From Streptococcus vicugnae (GTDB taxonomy: Bacteria > Bacillota > Bacilli > Lactobacillales > Streptococcaceae), in assembly GCF_016461705.1 (NCBI RefSeq), contig NZ_JAEMHW010000002.1, positions 434,001 through 498,000 of the forward strand: a DNA stretch of 64,000 bases. Direction: 5' to 3'. Below are positions 1 through 7,971 of the stretch, piece by piece (within the stretch, counting starts at the first letter, position 1; each line of letters opens with the position of its first letter). The notes under the pieces were generated by a model. It was not told where the DNA came from. It saw only the letters and a list, made by a program, of their open reading frames with translations, and did no database searches. The translations under genes were made by a program, and so were the position numbers.

Positions 1-51
1 ATGCGCAATTCGCTTAACAAGCCAACCATATGGAGCATTTTTAGAATTCAT
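1..51 (-). CDS. 5' end of an unidentified gene, cut by the window edge
   Basis: Only the first 17 codons are present, reading MNSKNAPYGWLVKRIAH. The start is supported by a strong Shine-Dalgarno GGAGG about 5 bases upstream and by a promoter at 154-181. The fragment has no diagnostic motif. A short basic N-terminus of this kind could belong to a small regulator such as a MarR-type protein, but that is a guess. Confidence 0.6.
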   Translation of the reverse strand, partial: MNSKNAPYGWLVKRIAH

Positions 52-153
52 AGTTACCTCCGACAATAAAAAAGCAAGTCCCTAAAAAACATCCGTCAGA
101 ATTTGTAGACATTTTTTAAAGTTTGCTAAACATTCCATTTTATTCCATTAATT

Positions 154-181
154 ATTATAAAACTTTAAGTTAAAAAGTCAA
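154..181 (-). promoter_or_regulatory. Promoter of the truncated gene at the left edge
   Basis: On the minus strand TTGACT (176-181) and TATAAT (154-159) are 16 bases apart. This gives a 5' UTR of about 95 bases before the start at 51. Two direct copies of ATTCCAT (plus-strand sense) lie just downstream, near 132-149, and could be an operator. The -35 abuts the hairpin at 179-194. Confidence 0.6.
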
Positions 182-194
182 TAGCCCGCTATTG
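179..194 (-). terminator. Hairpin with T-runs on both sides
   Basis: A perfect 7-bp stem (CAATAGC/GCTATTG) is followed by T-rich sequence in both directions. It may back up the terminator at 209-238 after the ABC-F gene. It overlaps the -35 of the next promoter. Confidence 0.45.
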
Positions 195-208
195 ATTTTT
201 TTAAAATC

Positions 209-238
209 AAAAAAAGCCTGTTTTGATTCAAAACAGAC
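209..238 (-). terminator. Rho-independent terminator of the ABC-F gene
   Basis: On the minus strand GTCTGTTTTG pairs with CAAAACAGGC around a 3-base loop, followed by a run of seven T. It lies 11 bases after the ABC-F stop codon. Confidence 0.8.
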
Positions 239-248
239 TATCTTACAT

Positions 249-2168
249 TTATCCCTCAACTTTTTCGCTGAGTTCTTCCCATTCTAACATGAGGGTTTCT
301 TGTTGTTCAGTTAATTCATCAAGTTCTTTTTGAAGATCAACAAGTTCTGTTGCGTCATTTGTAGCCAACATGGCTTGATTGATTTCTTCTTCACGCGCCT
401 CAATCTCTTCTAATTGATTTTCGATTTCAGCAATGCGACGTGTGAGTTTGCGAAGTTCTTTTTGATTGGCTTTTTGCGCTTGATAATCATTAGCTGGCGC
501 TTTTTCAACGACTACAGTTGTTTTTTCTTGCGCTTCTTCTTCCTTCATGCGAGCCAATTCTTCCAGCTCTGCTTTTTTCTCAAGGTAATAATCATAATCG
601 CCAAGATAAAGGGTTGAGCCTTCTTCAGAGATTTCAAGCACTTTCGTTGCCACACGGTTAATGAAATAACGGTCGTGACTGACAAATAAAAGTGTCCCGT
701 CAAAATCAATCAAAGCATCTTCCAAAACTTCCTTACTGTCGATATCCAAGTGGTTGGTTGGTTCATCAAGGATAAGGAAGTTATTATTTTGCATTGATAA
801 TTTGGCAAGTAAAAGACGAGCGCGCTCACCACCAGAAAGCATGCTAACAGATTTCTTAACATCGTCACCAGAGAAGAGAAAAGCTCCCAGGCGATTGCGG
901 ATTTCCACTTCTGGTGTCGTTGAAAAATCATTCCATAGCTCATCAAGGACAGTATTGGTACGTGTTAAATTGGATTGTGTTTGGTCATAGTAACCCACTT
1001 CAACGTTAGCGCCATAAGTCGATGAGCCTTTAATAAATGGAATTTGACCCACGATTGATTTAATCAAAGTAGATTTTCCGATACCATTTGGTCCAACAAT
1101 GGCAATGGCATCAAATTTCTTGACATCAATGTTGATTGGTTCTGACAAGATTTGGTCATCATAGCCAATCGCTGCATCTGCTACTGTCAATACAACATTT
1201 CCTGACACTTTATCAGCGTGGAAAGTCATATTAGCTGATTTTTGACCAGCTGTTGGTTTATCCAAACGCTCCATTTTTTCCAATTGCTTACGGCGAGCTT
1301 GGGCACGTTTTGTCGTTGAAGCACGAACAATGTTACGTTGAACGAAGTCTTCTAACTTAGCAATTTCTTTCGCTTGTTTTTCATAATTTTTGGCTTCGAG
1401 CGCTAATTTTTCAGCCTTCAAATCCATAAATTTAGAATAGTTACCAACGTATCGGTCAAGCGAATGTTTTGTCAAATCAAGCGTCACTGTTGCAACTTTA
1501 TCAAGGAAGTAACGGTCGTGACTGACAATAATCAAAGCGCCTTGATAGTTGACCAAGTAATTTTCAAGCCAAGCAATGGTTTCAATGTCCAAGTGGTTGG
1601 TTGGTTCGTCAAGTACAAGAAGTTCAGGCTTTTCAAGCAACATTTTAGCAAGAGCCAAGCGCGTATTTTGCCCACCAGACAACTCAGAAATCTTCATTTG
1701 CCACATCGATTCATCAAATTTGAACCCATTCAAAATGGCTTTGATTTCTGCCTCGTAAGTGAATCCACCTTTAACACGAAATTCTTCTGATAAACGGTCG
1801 TAATCCGACATCAATTTATCAAAAGCATCACCTGTTAGCTCTGCCATTTGCATTTCCATCTTACGAAGACGAGATTCCATGCTACGCACATCATCAAAGA
1901 CATGCAACATTTCATCAAAAATGGTATTTTCTGACTCAAAACGGCTATCTTGCGCCAAATATGACAAACTTAAGTCACGTTTTGTATTGATTTCACCTGA
2001 TGTTGGTGCTTCTTCACCGACTAAAATTTTAAGCAAAGTTGATTTACCAGCACCATTTCGCCCAACAAGCGCAATACGGTCCTTTTCATCAACTTGAATA
2101 TTAATATTATCAAATAAGACATCACCCGAAAATGAGCGTTCAATTTTGTTTCCTTGTAAAATAATCAT
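249..2168 (-). CDS. ABC-F family ATPase, YdiF/Uup-like
   Basis: This 639-residue protein has two ABC ATPase domains and no membrane segments, the layout of the ABC-F family. These proteins act at the ribosomal E site as translation factors or antibiotic-protection proteins. Visible are Walker A GRNGAGKS at 36-43, a first LSGGQ with LLVLDEPTNHLD, a linker rich in charged residues after the first domain, then Walker A GPNGIGKS, LSGGE and FLILDEPTNHLD in the second domain. The last roughly 100 residues are a Glu/Lys-rich coiled coil, as in YdiF and Uup. The length suits a housekeeping ABC-F better than a short resistance type such as Msr or Lsa. The gene is monocistronic, with its own terminator. 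A role in resistance is not indicated by the sequence. Confidence 0.9.
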   Translation of the reverse strand: MIILQGNKIERSFSGDVLFDNINIQVDEKDRIALVGRNGAGKSTLLKILVGEEAPTSGEINTKRDLSLSYLAQDSRFESENTIFDEMLHVFDDVRSMESRLRKMEMQMAELTGDAFDKLMSDYDRLSEEFRVKGGFTYEAEIKAILNGFKFDESMWQMKISELSGGQNTRLALAKMLLEKPELLVLDEPTNHLDIETIAWLENYLVNYQGALIIVSHDRYFLDKVATVTLDLTKHSLDRYVGNYSKFMDLKAEKLALEAKNYEKQAKEIAKLEDFVQRNIVRASTTKRAQARRKQLEKMERLDKPTAGQKSANMTFHADKVSGNVVLTVADAAIGYDDQILSEPINIDVKKFDAIAIVGPNGIGKSTLIKSIVGQIPFIKGSSTYGANVEVGYYDQTQSNLTRTNTVLDELWNDFSTTPEVEIRNRLGAFLFSGDDVKKSVSMLSGGERARLLLAKLSMQNNNFLILDEPTNHLDIDSKEVLEDALIDFDGTLLFVSHDRYFINRVATKVLEISEEGSTLYLGDYDYYLEKKAELEELARMKEEEAQEKTTVVVEKAPANDYQAQKANQKELRKLTRRIAEIENQLEEIEAREEEINQAMLATNDATELVDLQKELDELTEQQETLMLEWEELSEKVEG

Positions 2169-2254
2169 AGTTCTATTTTAACAAATCCTCACTCGTTAAA
2201 CTAGGATAATATCAAAAAATCTGCCCAAAGAACAGATTTTCGTATGTGTATGCG

Positions 2255-2968
2255 TTATTGATTATAAATCGATTGAACTTTTTGGATATCGACATCTTGA
2301 ATGCCATAGTATGAACCTGACGATTGCATGACTGATTCTTCCTTATCATCATGGTCAAGTCCGATAGCGTGGCCCAACTCATGTTCAGCAGTGTAAACAA
2401 TTCGATTGTGCGTATAACCATAATCATTATCAAGCAAGTAATAGGTATTTAACTTCACATCGACGTGCGTAATCTGATTAGTCAACGCATTTGTCTCAGT
2501 TTCAGCTAAACCAGCTGCCTTAGAACTAGCATCCGAATATTCAGTTGCAACAATATCTGCTGAATTCTCATCACTAACCAGAGTAAAAGTAAAAGCCCCC
2601 GTTGCATTCCAAGCATTGATGGCTTCTTCATAAGCATTTACCAAAGTTTTATTGGTCGTTTTAATATAAACCGTCGCTGAATTACTTGACCAACGTGCTC
2701 CAGAATAATGCGTGAAATCATCAGTCGATAAATCCTTTAAATTCTTAGCAATATCATCTTTATTAGCATCAAAGTACGTAACGACACTATTAGCAATATT
2801 TGAAATGGAATTTGCTAACTGAGAACTGCTGTTATTGGCATAATAAAGAAGACCAAAACATAAAATGGCAATCAGAACAATCGTCTTAATAATTGCCCAG
2901 AAAAAATTCCAGATAATATTGATTATAAGGCTGGGAATAAAAAAGATAATCTTAAAAATTGTTCTCAT
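2255..2968 (-). CDS. Membrane-anchored matrixin-like zinc metalloprotease
   Basis: This 237-residue protein has a hydrophobic N-terminus (about residues 5-45) that would serve as a signal anchor, followed by an extracellular domain. The metzincin zinc motif HELGHAIGLDH is intact at 196-206, with a Met-turn (SVMQ, Met214) eight residues later, so the active site is complete. The family is peptidase M10 (matrixin-like). Bacterial members are usually small secreted proteases of unknown substrate. The gene stands alone with its own promoter. Its role could be cell-surface protein processing, but nothing in the context names a substrate. Confidence 0.85.
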   Translation of the reverse strand: MRTIFKIIFFIPSLIINIIWNFFWAIIKTIVLIAILCFGLLYYANNSSSQLANSISNIANSVVTYFDANKDDIAKNLKDLSTDDFTHYSGARWSSNSATVYIKTTNKTLVNAYEEAINAWNATGAFTFTLVSDENSADIVATEYSDASSKAAGLAETETNALTNQITHVDVKLNTYYLLDNDYGYTHNRIVYTAEHELGHAIGLDHDDKEESVMQSSGSYYGIQDVDIQKVQSIYNQ

Positions 2969-3020
2969 ACATACCCTTTCTTTCTAGAATTCTAAGCAAT
3001 AACAAATTACCTCGGGCTTT

Positions 3021-3049
3021 AGTATAACAAGCCCAGCTTAAAAAAACAA
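3021..3049 (-). promoter_or_regulatory. Promoter of the matrixin-like gene
   Basis: TTGTTT (3044-3049) and TATACT (3021-3026) are 17 bases apart. A dyad GGGCTT/AAGCCC (3014-3019 and 3029-3034) brackets the -10 and could be an operator. Confidence 0.5.
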
Positions 3050-3076
3050 GAAAAAATAAACATTTCGGTACACAAC

Positions 3077-3112
3077 AAAAAAGAAGCTAGTAAAAAAACT
3101 AGCTTCAAATTA
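3077..3112 (-). terminator. Terminator of the RNase J2 gene
   Basis: GAAGCTAG (minus strand) pairs with CTAGCTTC around a T-rich loop and is followed by six T. It lies just past the stop at 3116. Confidence 0.85.
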
Positions 3113-3115
3113 TTT

Positions 3116-4777
3116 TTATCTCACTTCCATAACGACTGGTAAGATAGCTGGGCGACGTTTGGTTTGGTCGAAGAGGAATTTAGCCACTTCATCGCGGACA
3201 GCTCCCTTCAATTCACCCCAGTCAAAACTATCTTGTTCAAGATAGTTTTCAACGGTTTGGTTAACCAGTTCAGCTGATTCACGAAGAATATCACGGCTCT
3301 TCTTAACGTAAACAAATCCGCGCGTGTGAATTTTCGCTTTTGATACAATTTTCTTCTCACGTTTATTAACAGTTAGTGCAACAATGAAGATACCATCTTC
3401 TGACAAGACTTTACGGTCACGAAGTACGATGTTACCAACATCACCGATGGCATTACCATCAATCATGACATCACCAGCTGGGACGCTTCCTTCATGGTTG
3501 AAACCATTTTTACCAAGAACCATGACATCACCACGTTTGACGATGTAGATGTTTTCAGGATACATACCAACTTCTTGGGCCAATTCAGCATGAGCCGCCA
3601 AATTGCGGTACTCACCTTGAACTGGGAAAAGGTATTTGGGTTGAAGAAGGTTAAGCATCAACTGCAAATCACGACCGTTGGCATGACCTGAGACATTAAG
3701 AGTCTTCGTAATAAGGTTAACTGTACCACCAGCTTTGTAAATCAGATTTTCAACACGCGCAACAGCTGCTTCTTTTGAAAGACTTGGTGTTGTAACGATG
3801 TAAACCAAATCACCATCTTTAATTTGAACATAACGGTGACGACCAAGAGCCATTTTGTGCAAACCGTTGATTGGTTCACCCATACGACCAGCTTCTAAGA
3901 TAATCAATTCGTGATCTTCGTATTTATGCATGTCTTTTGGTTTGATGATTAATTTTTCATCAACCAAACGAAGACGCTTCATGCGGATAGCTGTGCGAAC
4001 AATATTTTCAGCATCAAATCCAGTCAAGACCACACGACGACCGTATTCAGCAGCTGAGTCAAAGACTTGTTGAATACGCACAAGGTTTGAAGCAACCGCA
4101 GCGATAATCACACGGCCTTCAGCGTCAGCAATGGCGCTATCCATTTCAGCAGCAACTTCTGCTTCACTAGCTGTCATTACATGGCTTGTAGCGTTAGCAG
4201 AATCAGAAAGAAGGGCAAGAACACCTTCACGTCCAATTTCTGTCAAACGTCCCAAGTCAGTGCGGTAATATTTACGCGCAGCTTGGTCAAATTTGAAGTC
4301 ACCAGTGTAGACAATATTTCCTTCATCAGTACCAACAACAATCCCCAAACTTTCAGGAACTGAGTGAGTTGTTTTGAAGAATGAAATCGTAGCATCTGCA
4401 AATTCAATTTCTGTTTCAGCATCAATAACATGAAAGTTATTGAATTTTTTAACGTTATTGTTTTTCTTAACGAAAAGCTTAGCTAATTCGATAGTCAATG
4501 GTGACCCGAATACTGGTGCTTTGAACTCAGATAAAATATAAGGCAAAGCTCCGATGGCATCTGCGTGTCCGTGTGTCAAGAAAATCCCTTGCACACGTTT
4601 TTTGTTTTCAATTAGATAATCAAGGTTTGGAATGACTTCATCCACACCAAGTTGCTCATTTTCAGGATACTTCAGTCCAGCATCCAAAACGAAAATTGAG
4701 TCATTAACTTCTACCACATAGAGGTTTTTCGCATTTTCACGAACCCCACCTAGGGCAATAATTTTAATATCGCTCAT
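3116..4777 (-). CDS. rnjB: Ribonuclease J2
   Basis: This 553-residue protein is a metallo-beta-lactamase/beta-CASP ribonuclease that partners RNase J1 in 5'-3' exonucleolytic mRNA decay and rRNA maturation. The metal motif reads HGHADA at 69-74 where J1 enzymes have HGHEDH, so the second paired His is Ala. The N-terminal motif is GGVREN where J1 has GGVGEIGKN. The later motif reads GHANGRD instead of the J1 type. These are hallmarks of J2, which has weak or no nuclease activity alone and works in a J1-J2 complex. Spacing to the start (SD GAGGAG) is long, about 11 bases. The upstream 198 bases contain a TACAAT-type -10 and a small hairpin, and no gene. Confidence 0.93.
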   Translation of the reverse strand: MSDIKIIALGGVRENAKNLYVVEVNDSIFVLDAGLKYPENEQLGVDEVIPNLDYLIENKKRVQGIFLTHGHADAIGALPYILSEFKAPVFGSPLTIELAKLFVKKNNNVKKFNNFHVIDAETEIEFADATISFFKTTHSVPESLGIVVGTDEGNIVYTGDFKFDQAARKYYRTDLGRLTEIGREGVLALLSDSANATSHVMTASEAEVAAEMDSAIADAEGRVIIAAVASNLVRIQQVFDSAAEYGRRVVLTGFDAENIVRTAIRMKRLRLVDEKLIIKPKDMHKYEDHELIILEAGRMGEPINGLHKMALGRHRYVQIKDGDLVYIVTTPSLSKEAAVARVENLIYKAGGTVNLITKTLNVSGHANGRDLQLMLNLLQPKYLFPVQGEYRNLAAHAELAQEVGMYPENIYIVKRGDVMVLGKNGFNHEGSVPAGDVMIDGNAIGDVGNIVLRDRKVLSEDGIFIVALTVNKREKKIVSKAKIHTRGFVYVKKSRDILRESAELVNQTVENYLEQDSFDWGELKGAVRDEVAKFLFDQTKRRPAILPVVMEVR

Positions 4778-4951
4778 GACGATGTTTTCTCCTCTTTTTT
4801 ATTTTTTTATACGTGCAACTTAATTGCTTATGAATTTTACTAACGGTCCTTGCCTCCAAAAAGGTTAGCAAGTCGAATTACAGCAATTTAATTGTAACAT
4901 ATTTTCAGAAGATTTTCTTCTTTGTGATTTGGAAAAGTTACTTAAGCACAT

Positions 4952-4972
4952 AAAAAACGCCCGAAGGCGTTT
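4952..4972 (-). terminator. Terminator of the TrpXYZ-type operon
   Basis: AAACGCC-TTCG-GGCGTTT with a stable TTCG tetraloop is followed by T residues, directly after the stop at 4976. Confidence 0.9.
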
Positions 4973-4975
4973 GGT

Positions 4976-5734
4976 CTATTCGAATAATTGATAGTAATCA
5001 GCAATTGCCATTTGTGCTTTTTCCTCTTGATTAAGATCTTTGATGATTTTACCATCTTTCATAACAATCAAGCGATTTCCATATTTAAGAGCATCTTCCA
5101 TGTGGTGGGTAATCATGAGCGCAGTCAATTGGTCACCCGATACAAATTCATCTGTCAAGTTCATCAAAGACACGCTTGTTTTAGGGTCAAGTGCTGCGGT
5201 GTGTTCATCGAGCAATAGCAATTCTGGACGTTTCAGCGTAGCCATCAAAAGGCTGAGCGCTTGACGTTGCCCACCTGATAAAAGACCCGTTGGAGTATCT
5301 AAATGTTTTTCAAGACCATTACCAGTTCGTGCCACAAGTGCTTTAAATTCATCTGTGAAAGCATGGATTTTTCGTGGCAAGAGACCACGTTTTTCACCAC
5401 GGTATTTGGCAATCAAAAGATTTTCTGCCACCGTCATACGCGGTGCTGTCCCCATTTTAGGGTCTTGAAAGACACGCGCAAGATAATTGGCACGTTTTTC
5501 AGCAGGCAGATGCGTCACATCTTTTCCAAGGATTGAAATGCTTCCGCTAGTTAACATCAAAGTCCCAGCAATCACATTGAAAAGAGTTGATTTACCAGCA
5601 CCATTTCCACCTAAAATCGTTAAAAAGTCATGCTCATAAATGGTCAAGTTCACATCATCAAGGATTGTTTTGACCTCATCAAGACCATTATTAACTTGAA
5701 CAGTTGCATTTTTTAATTCTACAATTTTTTTCAT
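4976..5734 (-). CDS. trpZ: ABC transporter ATP-binding protein of a predicted tryptophan importer
   Basis: This 252-residue ATPase has Walker A GGNGAGKS near residue 43, the signature LLSGGQRQ, and Walker B LLLLDEHTAALDP. The EHTAALDP variant (His in place of the common Pro) is typical of ATPases that partner permeases of the branched-chain type and PF04392-type binding proteins. The start overlaps the permease stop by 4 bases. The operon corresponds to the set called trpXYZ in streptococci and other Firmicutes, a predicted tryptophan uptake system. That assignment is strengthened here by the Trp-codon leader ORF upstream. Confidence 0.82.
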   Translation of the reverse strand: MKKIVELKNATVQVNNGLDEVKTILDDVNLTIYEHDFLTILGGNGAGKSTLFNVIAGTLMLTSGSISILGKDVTHLPAEKRANYLARVFQDPKMGTAPRMTVAENLLIAKYRGEKRGLLPRKIHAFTDEFKALVARTGNGLEKHLDTPTGLLSGGQRQALSLLMATLKRPELLLLDEHTAALDPKTSVSLMNLTDEFVSGDQLTALMITHHMEDALKYGNRLIVMKDGKIIKDLNQEEKAQMAIADYYQLFE

Positions 5735-6600
5735 CGTGATAAGGTCACTCCTTTAAAGAATTTATTTTTAAGAACTGGGACCATGAGGCAGATTGCTAGG
5801 ACTAAGGCGCTGAACAATTTGAGGTAGTTTGTATTGAAACCAAGTGCAATCACACCTGTGATTAAGAATTGATACAAGATTGAACCAACCACAATAGCAA
5901 TCAAACGTTCAAGAAGGGTTAATCCTGTTGAATAAAGAACTTCACCGATAATAATACTTGCAAGCCCAATAACAATGACACCAATCCCTTTTGACACATC
6001 AGCGTAGCCATCTTGTTGGCTAACAAGGGCACCAGACAAAGCAATCAAACCATTTGAAATCGTAAGCCCCATCACTTCCATACGGTCAGTGTTAATTCCG
6101 AAACTTTTAGCCATATCACGGTTATCACCTGTTGCAATATAAGCCTGACCAAGTCGTGTACAAAGGAAAAAGATAAGCGCTGAAATCACGATAATCACTG
6201 CTAAAAGACCAATAACCAAAAGATTTGTACTATCAGAAAATGGAAGCAATGCTTGCAAAGGTTTGATGTTTAGTAAACCAAGATTGGCGCGTTTCATCAC
6301 CATAAGCATGATTGAGTTACAAGACGTCATTACCAAAATTCCTGCTAAAAGCGTTGGGATTTTTCCTTTAGTGTAAAGAAGACCAGTAACCAGCCCCGCC
6401 ACACATCCAGCTAGCATACCAGCTAAAGTGGCTAAAAGCGGATGGGTTCCACCATTCATTAACGTAACGGCAACAGCGCCACCTAATGGGAAAGAACCTT
6501 CAGTGGTCATATCTGGGAAATTGAGGATTCGGAAAGTCAGGTAAATTCCTAGACCAAGAATTCCCCACAAAAGACCTTGTGAAACTGACGAAATAATCAT
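5731..6600 (-). CDS. trpY: ABC transporter permease of a predicted tryptophan importer
   Basis: This 289-residue protein is almost entirely hydrophobic, with about 8-9 membrane segments. It has the look of the BPD_transp_2 permease family (LivH/RbsC-like). It starts 21 bases after the binding-protein gene ends, with SD GGAG. A single permease gene implies a homodimer in the membrane. Confidence 0.82.
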   Translation of the reverse strand: MIISSVSQGLLWGILGLGIYLTFRILNFPDMTTEGSFPLGGAVAVTLMNGGTHPLLATLAGMLAGCVAGLVTGLLYTKGKIPTLLAGILVMTSCNSIMLMVMKRANLGLLNIKPLQALLPFSDSTNLLVIGLLAVIIVISALIFFLCTRLGQAYIATGDNRDMAKSFGINTDRMEVMGLTISNGLIALSGALVSQQDGYADVSKGIGVIVIGLASIIIGEVLYSTGLTLLERLIAIVVGSILYQFLITGVIALGFNTNYLKLFSALVLAICLMVPVLKNKFFKGVTLSR

Positions 6601-6621
6601 ATGATGTTTTCTCCTTCTCTC

Positions 6622-7623
6622 CTAATTTTCATCTGCTTTGACAGCTACTGTTGCTTTTGACAACATGCTATCTGGAATCGTAATGCCAAGTTCTTGGGCT
6701 TCTTTCAAGTTAAGGGTTGGGGTACCAGTATTAACGATGTTAACTGGGACGTCTGATACTTTTTTACCAGCAAGTAATTTAACAGCAATCTTAGCTGTTT
6801 CAACACCCAAATCATATTGGCTTTGAGCAACTGAAGCGATACTTCCTTGTTCAACCATGGTATCAACGCATGAATAGACTGGAATTTTCGCTGCATTAGC
6901 TGAGTTAACAACTGTTGTGAAGGCTGAGGCAATCGTATTATCTTGTGGGACAAAAACAGCATCAACCTTACCAGTCATAACAGACATAGTTGTTTTAATT
7001 TCATTCGTTGATGGAACAGCGTATTCAATCACATTGATACCTGCTGCTTTTGCATAGTCTTTAAATTCAGCAACTTGAGATACCGAATTATCTTCACTAC
7101 TTGCATACAAGACACCGATTGTTTTAGCATTTGGTGTGATTTCTTGAATCATCTCAACAGTTTGTTTGATTGGCACTTGGTTAGAAACGCCTGTAACGTT
7201 TCCTTCTGGTTTTTTCAAATTCTTAACCAATTTGGCACCAACTGGGTCTGAAATAGCTCCCATCACAACTGGAATATCTGATGTTGCTGACGCTAAACCT
7301 TGTGCAGCTGGTGTGGCAATACCGATAACCACATCGTTTTTTGCATGTACCAATTGTTTACTCATGGTTTGAATCTTGCTTTGATCACCTTCGGCGTTTA
7401 AAACAGTGATTTTAGCATTATCTTTGTCATAACCAGCATCAGCTAGACCATCTTCAATCCCTCTTTCAATCTCATCAAGGGCATCATGGGTTACATATTG
7501 TAAGATTCCAATTTTAATCTCTCCATTTTTGGCTGACTCATTTTTCGTCTGGTCATAAATCATTGAACCAGCAACTAAAATAACAAGGGCAATAAGTGTT
7601 CCAATAAGTGCTTTATTTTTCAT
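6622..7623 (-). CDS. trpX: ABC transporter substrate-binding protein, predicted tryptophan binding
   Basis: This 333-residue protein matches the ABC substrate-binding family PF04392 in its core, for example the stretch GIATPAAQGLAS and the VMGAISDPVGAKLV region. Residues 5-23 form a hydrophobic segment (IGTLIALVILVAG) followed directly by SMIYDQ. No lipobox cysteine is present, so it is likely anchored by an uncleaved helix or released by signal peptidase I, and not a lipoprotein. It is the first structural gene after the leader attenuator at 7684-7856 and so carries the regulatory decision for the operon. Confidence 0.82.
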   Translation of the reverse strand: MKNKALIGTLIALVILVAGSMIYDQTKNESAKNGEIKIGILQYVTHDALDEIERGIEDGLADAGYDKDNAKITVLNAEGDQSKIQTMSKQLVHAKNDVVIGIATPAAQGLASATSDIPVVMGAISDPVGAKLVKNLKKPEGNVTGVSNQVPIKQTVEMIQEITPNAKTIGVLYASSEDNSVSQVAEFKDYAKAAGINVIEYAVPSTNEIKTTMSVMTGKVDAVFVPQDNTIASAFTTVVNSANAAKIPVYSCVDTMVEQGSIASVAQSQYDLGVETAKIAVKLLAGKKVSDVPVNIVNTGTPTLNLKEAQELGITIPDSMLSKATVAVKADEN

Positions 7624-7683
7624 CTTTTTCTCCGTTGAATGCTTTATTATTAATTTACTAATGTGTAATCCCGATGAGTCAAC

Positions 7684-7856
7684 TAAAAAGAAAAGCGTCT
7701 AGTAAAAACTTACTACACGCTTTTTTATCTTGTAACTAAGATTAGCGCATAGATACTTTTTAGAAGTACTCCAAAAGTCGTATCTATGCCATAACATAAA
7801 CACAACTTTTACATACGCCAACTTTGCCAACTTGTAAGAGTTTGTGTCATGTTCAT
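7684..7856 (-). promoter_or_regulatory. Tryptophan leader: ribosome-mediated attenuator
   Basis: Six RNA segments can be paired by eye, all on the minus strand. Segment 1 (7847-7833) lies in the leader ORF and pairs with segment 2 (7813-7801), which covers its stop codon. Segment 2 (7810-7799) can instead pair over 12 positions, including G-U, with segment 3 (7784-7773). Segment 3 (7789-7780) otherwise forms a perfect 10-bp stem with segment 4 (7756-7747). When free, segment 4 (7752-7745) can pair over 8 positions with segment 5 (7720-7713). Segment 5 is the 5' arm of the terminator 7724-7691, which is followed by a T-rich run. Stalling at the Trp codons would free segment 2, break 3:4, free segment 4 and block the terminator. 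The pairing is seen in the sequence; the mechanism is inferred. Confidence 0.8.
7809..7856 (-). CDS. Leader peptide MNMTQTLTSWQSWRM with two Trp codons
   Basis: This is a 15-codon ORF preceded by AGGAGG (7866-7871) at a spacing of about 9 bases. Trp codons are at positions 10 and 13, in the context SWQSW. The ORF sits about 25 bases downstream of the likely transcription start. The Trp codons fall in the loop between leader segments 1 and 2. It is too short for usual gene callers. Two Trp codons in 15 is far above chance for so rare an amino acid, and the downstream genes encode a predicted tryptophan importer. Confidence 0.82.
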   Translation of the reverse strand: MNMTQTLTSWQSWRM

Positions 7857-7885
7857 ATCTTAGCTTCCTCCTGTGTTTTTTAATA

Positions 7886-7913
7886 ATTATAACCTAAATT
7901 CTGAAAATTTCAA
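7886..7913 (-). promoter_or_regulatory. Promoter of the Trp leader and trpXYZ-type operon
   Basis: TTGAAA (7908-7913) and TATAAT (7886-7891) are 16 bases apart on the minus strand. The rest of the 348-base gap between the trpX-like gene and the M20 gene holds the leader ORF and hairpins. No convincing terminator was found between the M20 gene end (7972) and this promoter. Confidence 0.75.
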
Positions 7914-7971
7914 CCTTTTTTCGAAATTTTCTTATTTTTATTCAAAACACAAAAAATTTTTAGTGAAATTC

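Noticed and set aside
4778..4975. Possible rpoY (epsilon) gene upstream of the RNase J gene
   Set aside because: rpoY is usually next to RNase J1. No open frame of about 70 codons with a ribosome site is present in these 198 bases; only a promoter-like -10, a hairpin and the terminator of the neighbouring operon were seen.
7920..7971. Terminator directly after the M20 gene
   Set aside because: A CAC/GTG-flanked A/T palindrome is present but has no loop and little GC, so it is unlikely to terminate. Read-through would meet the terminator in the Trp leader.
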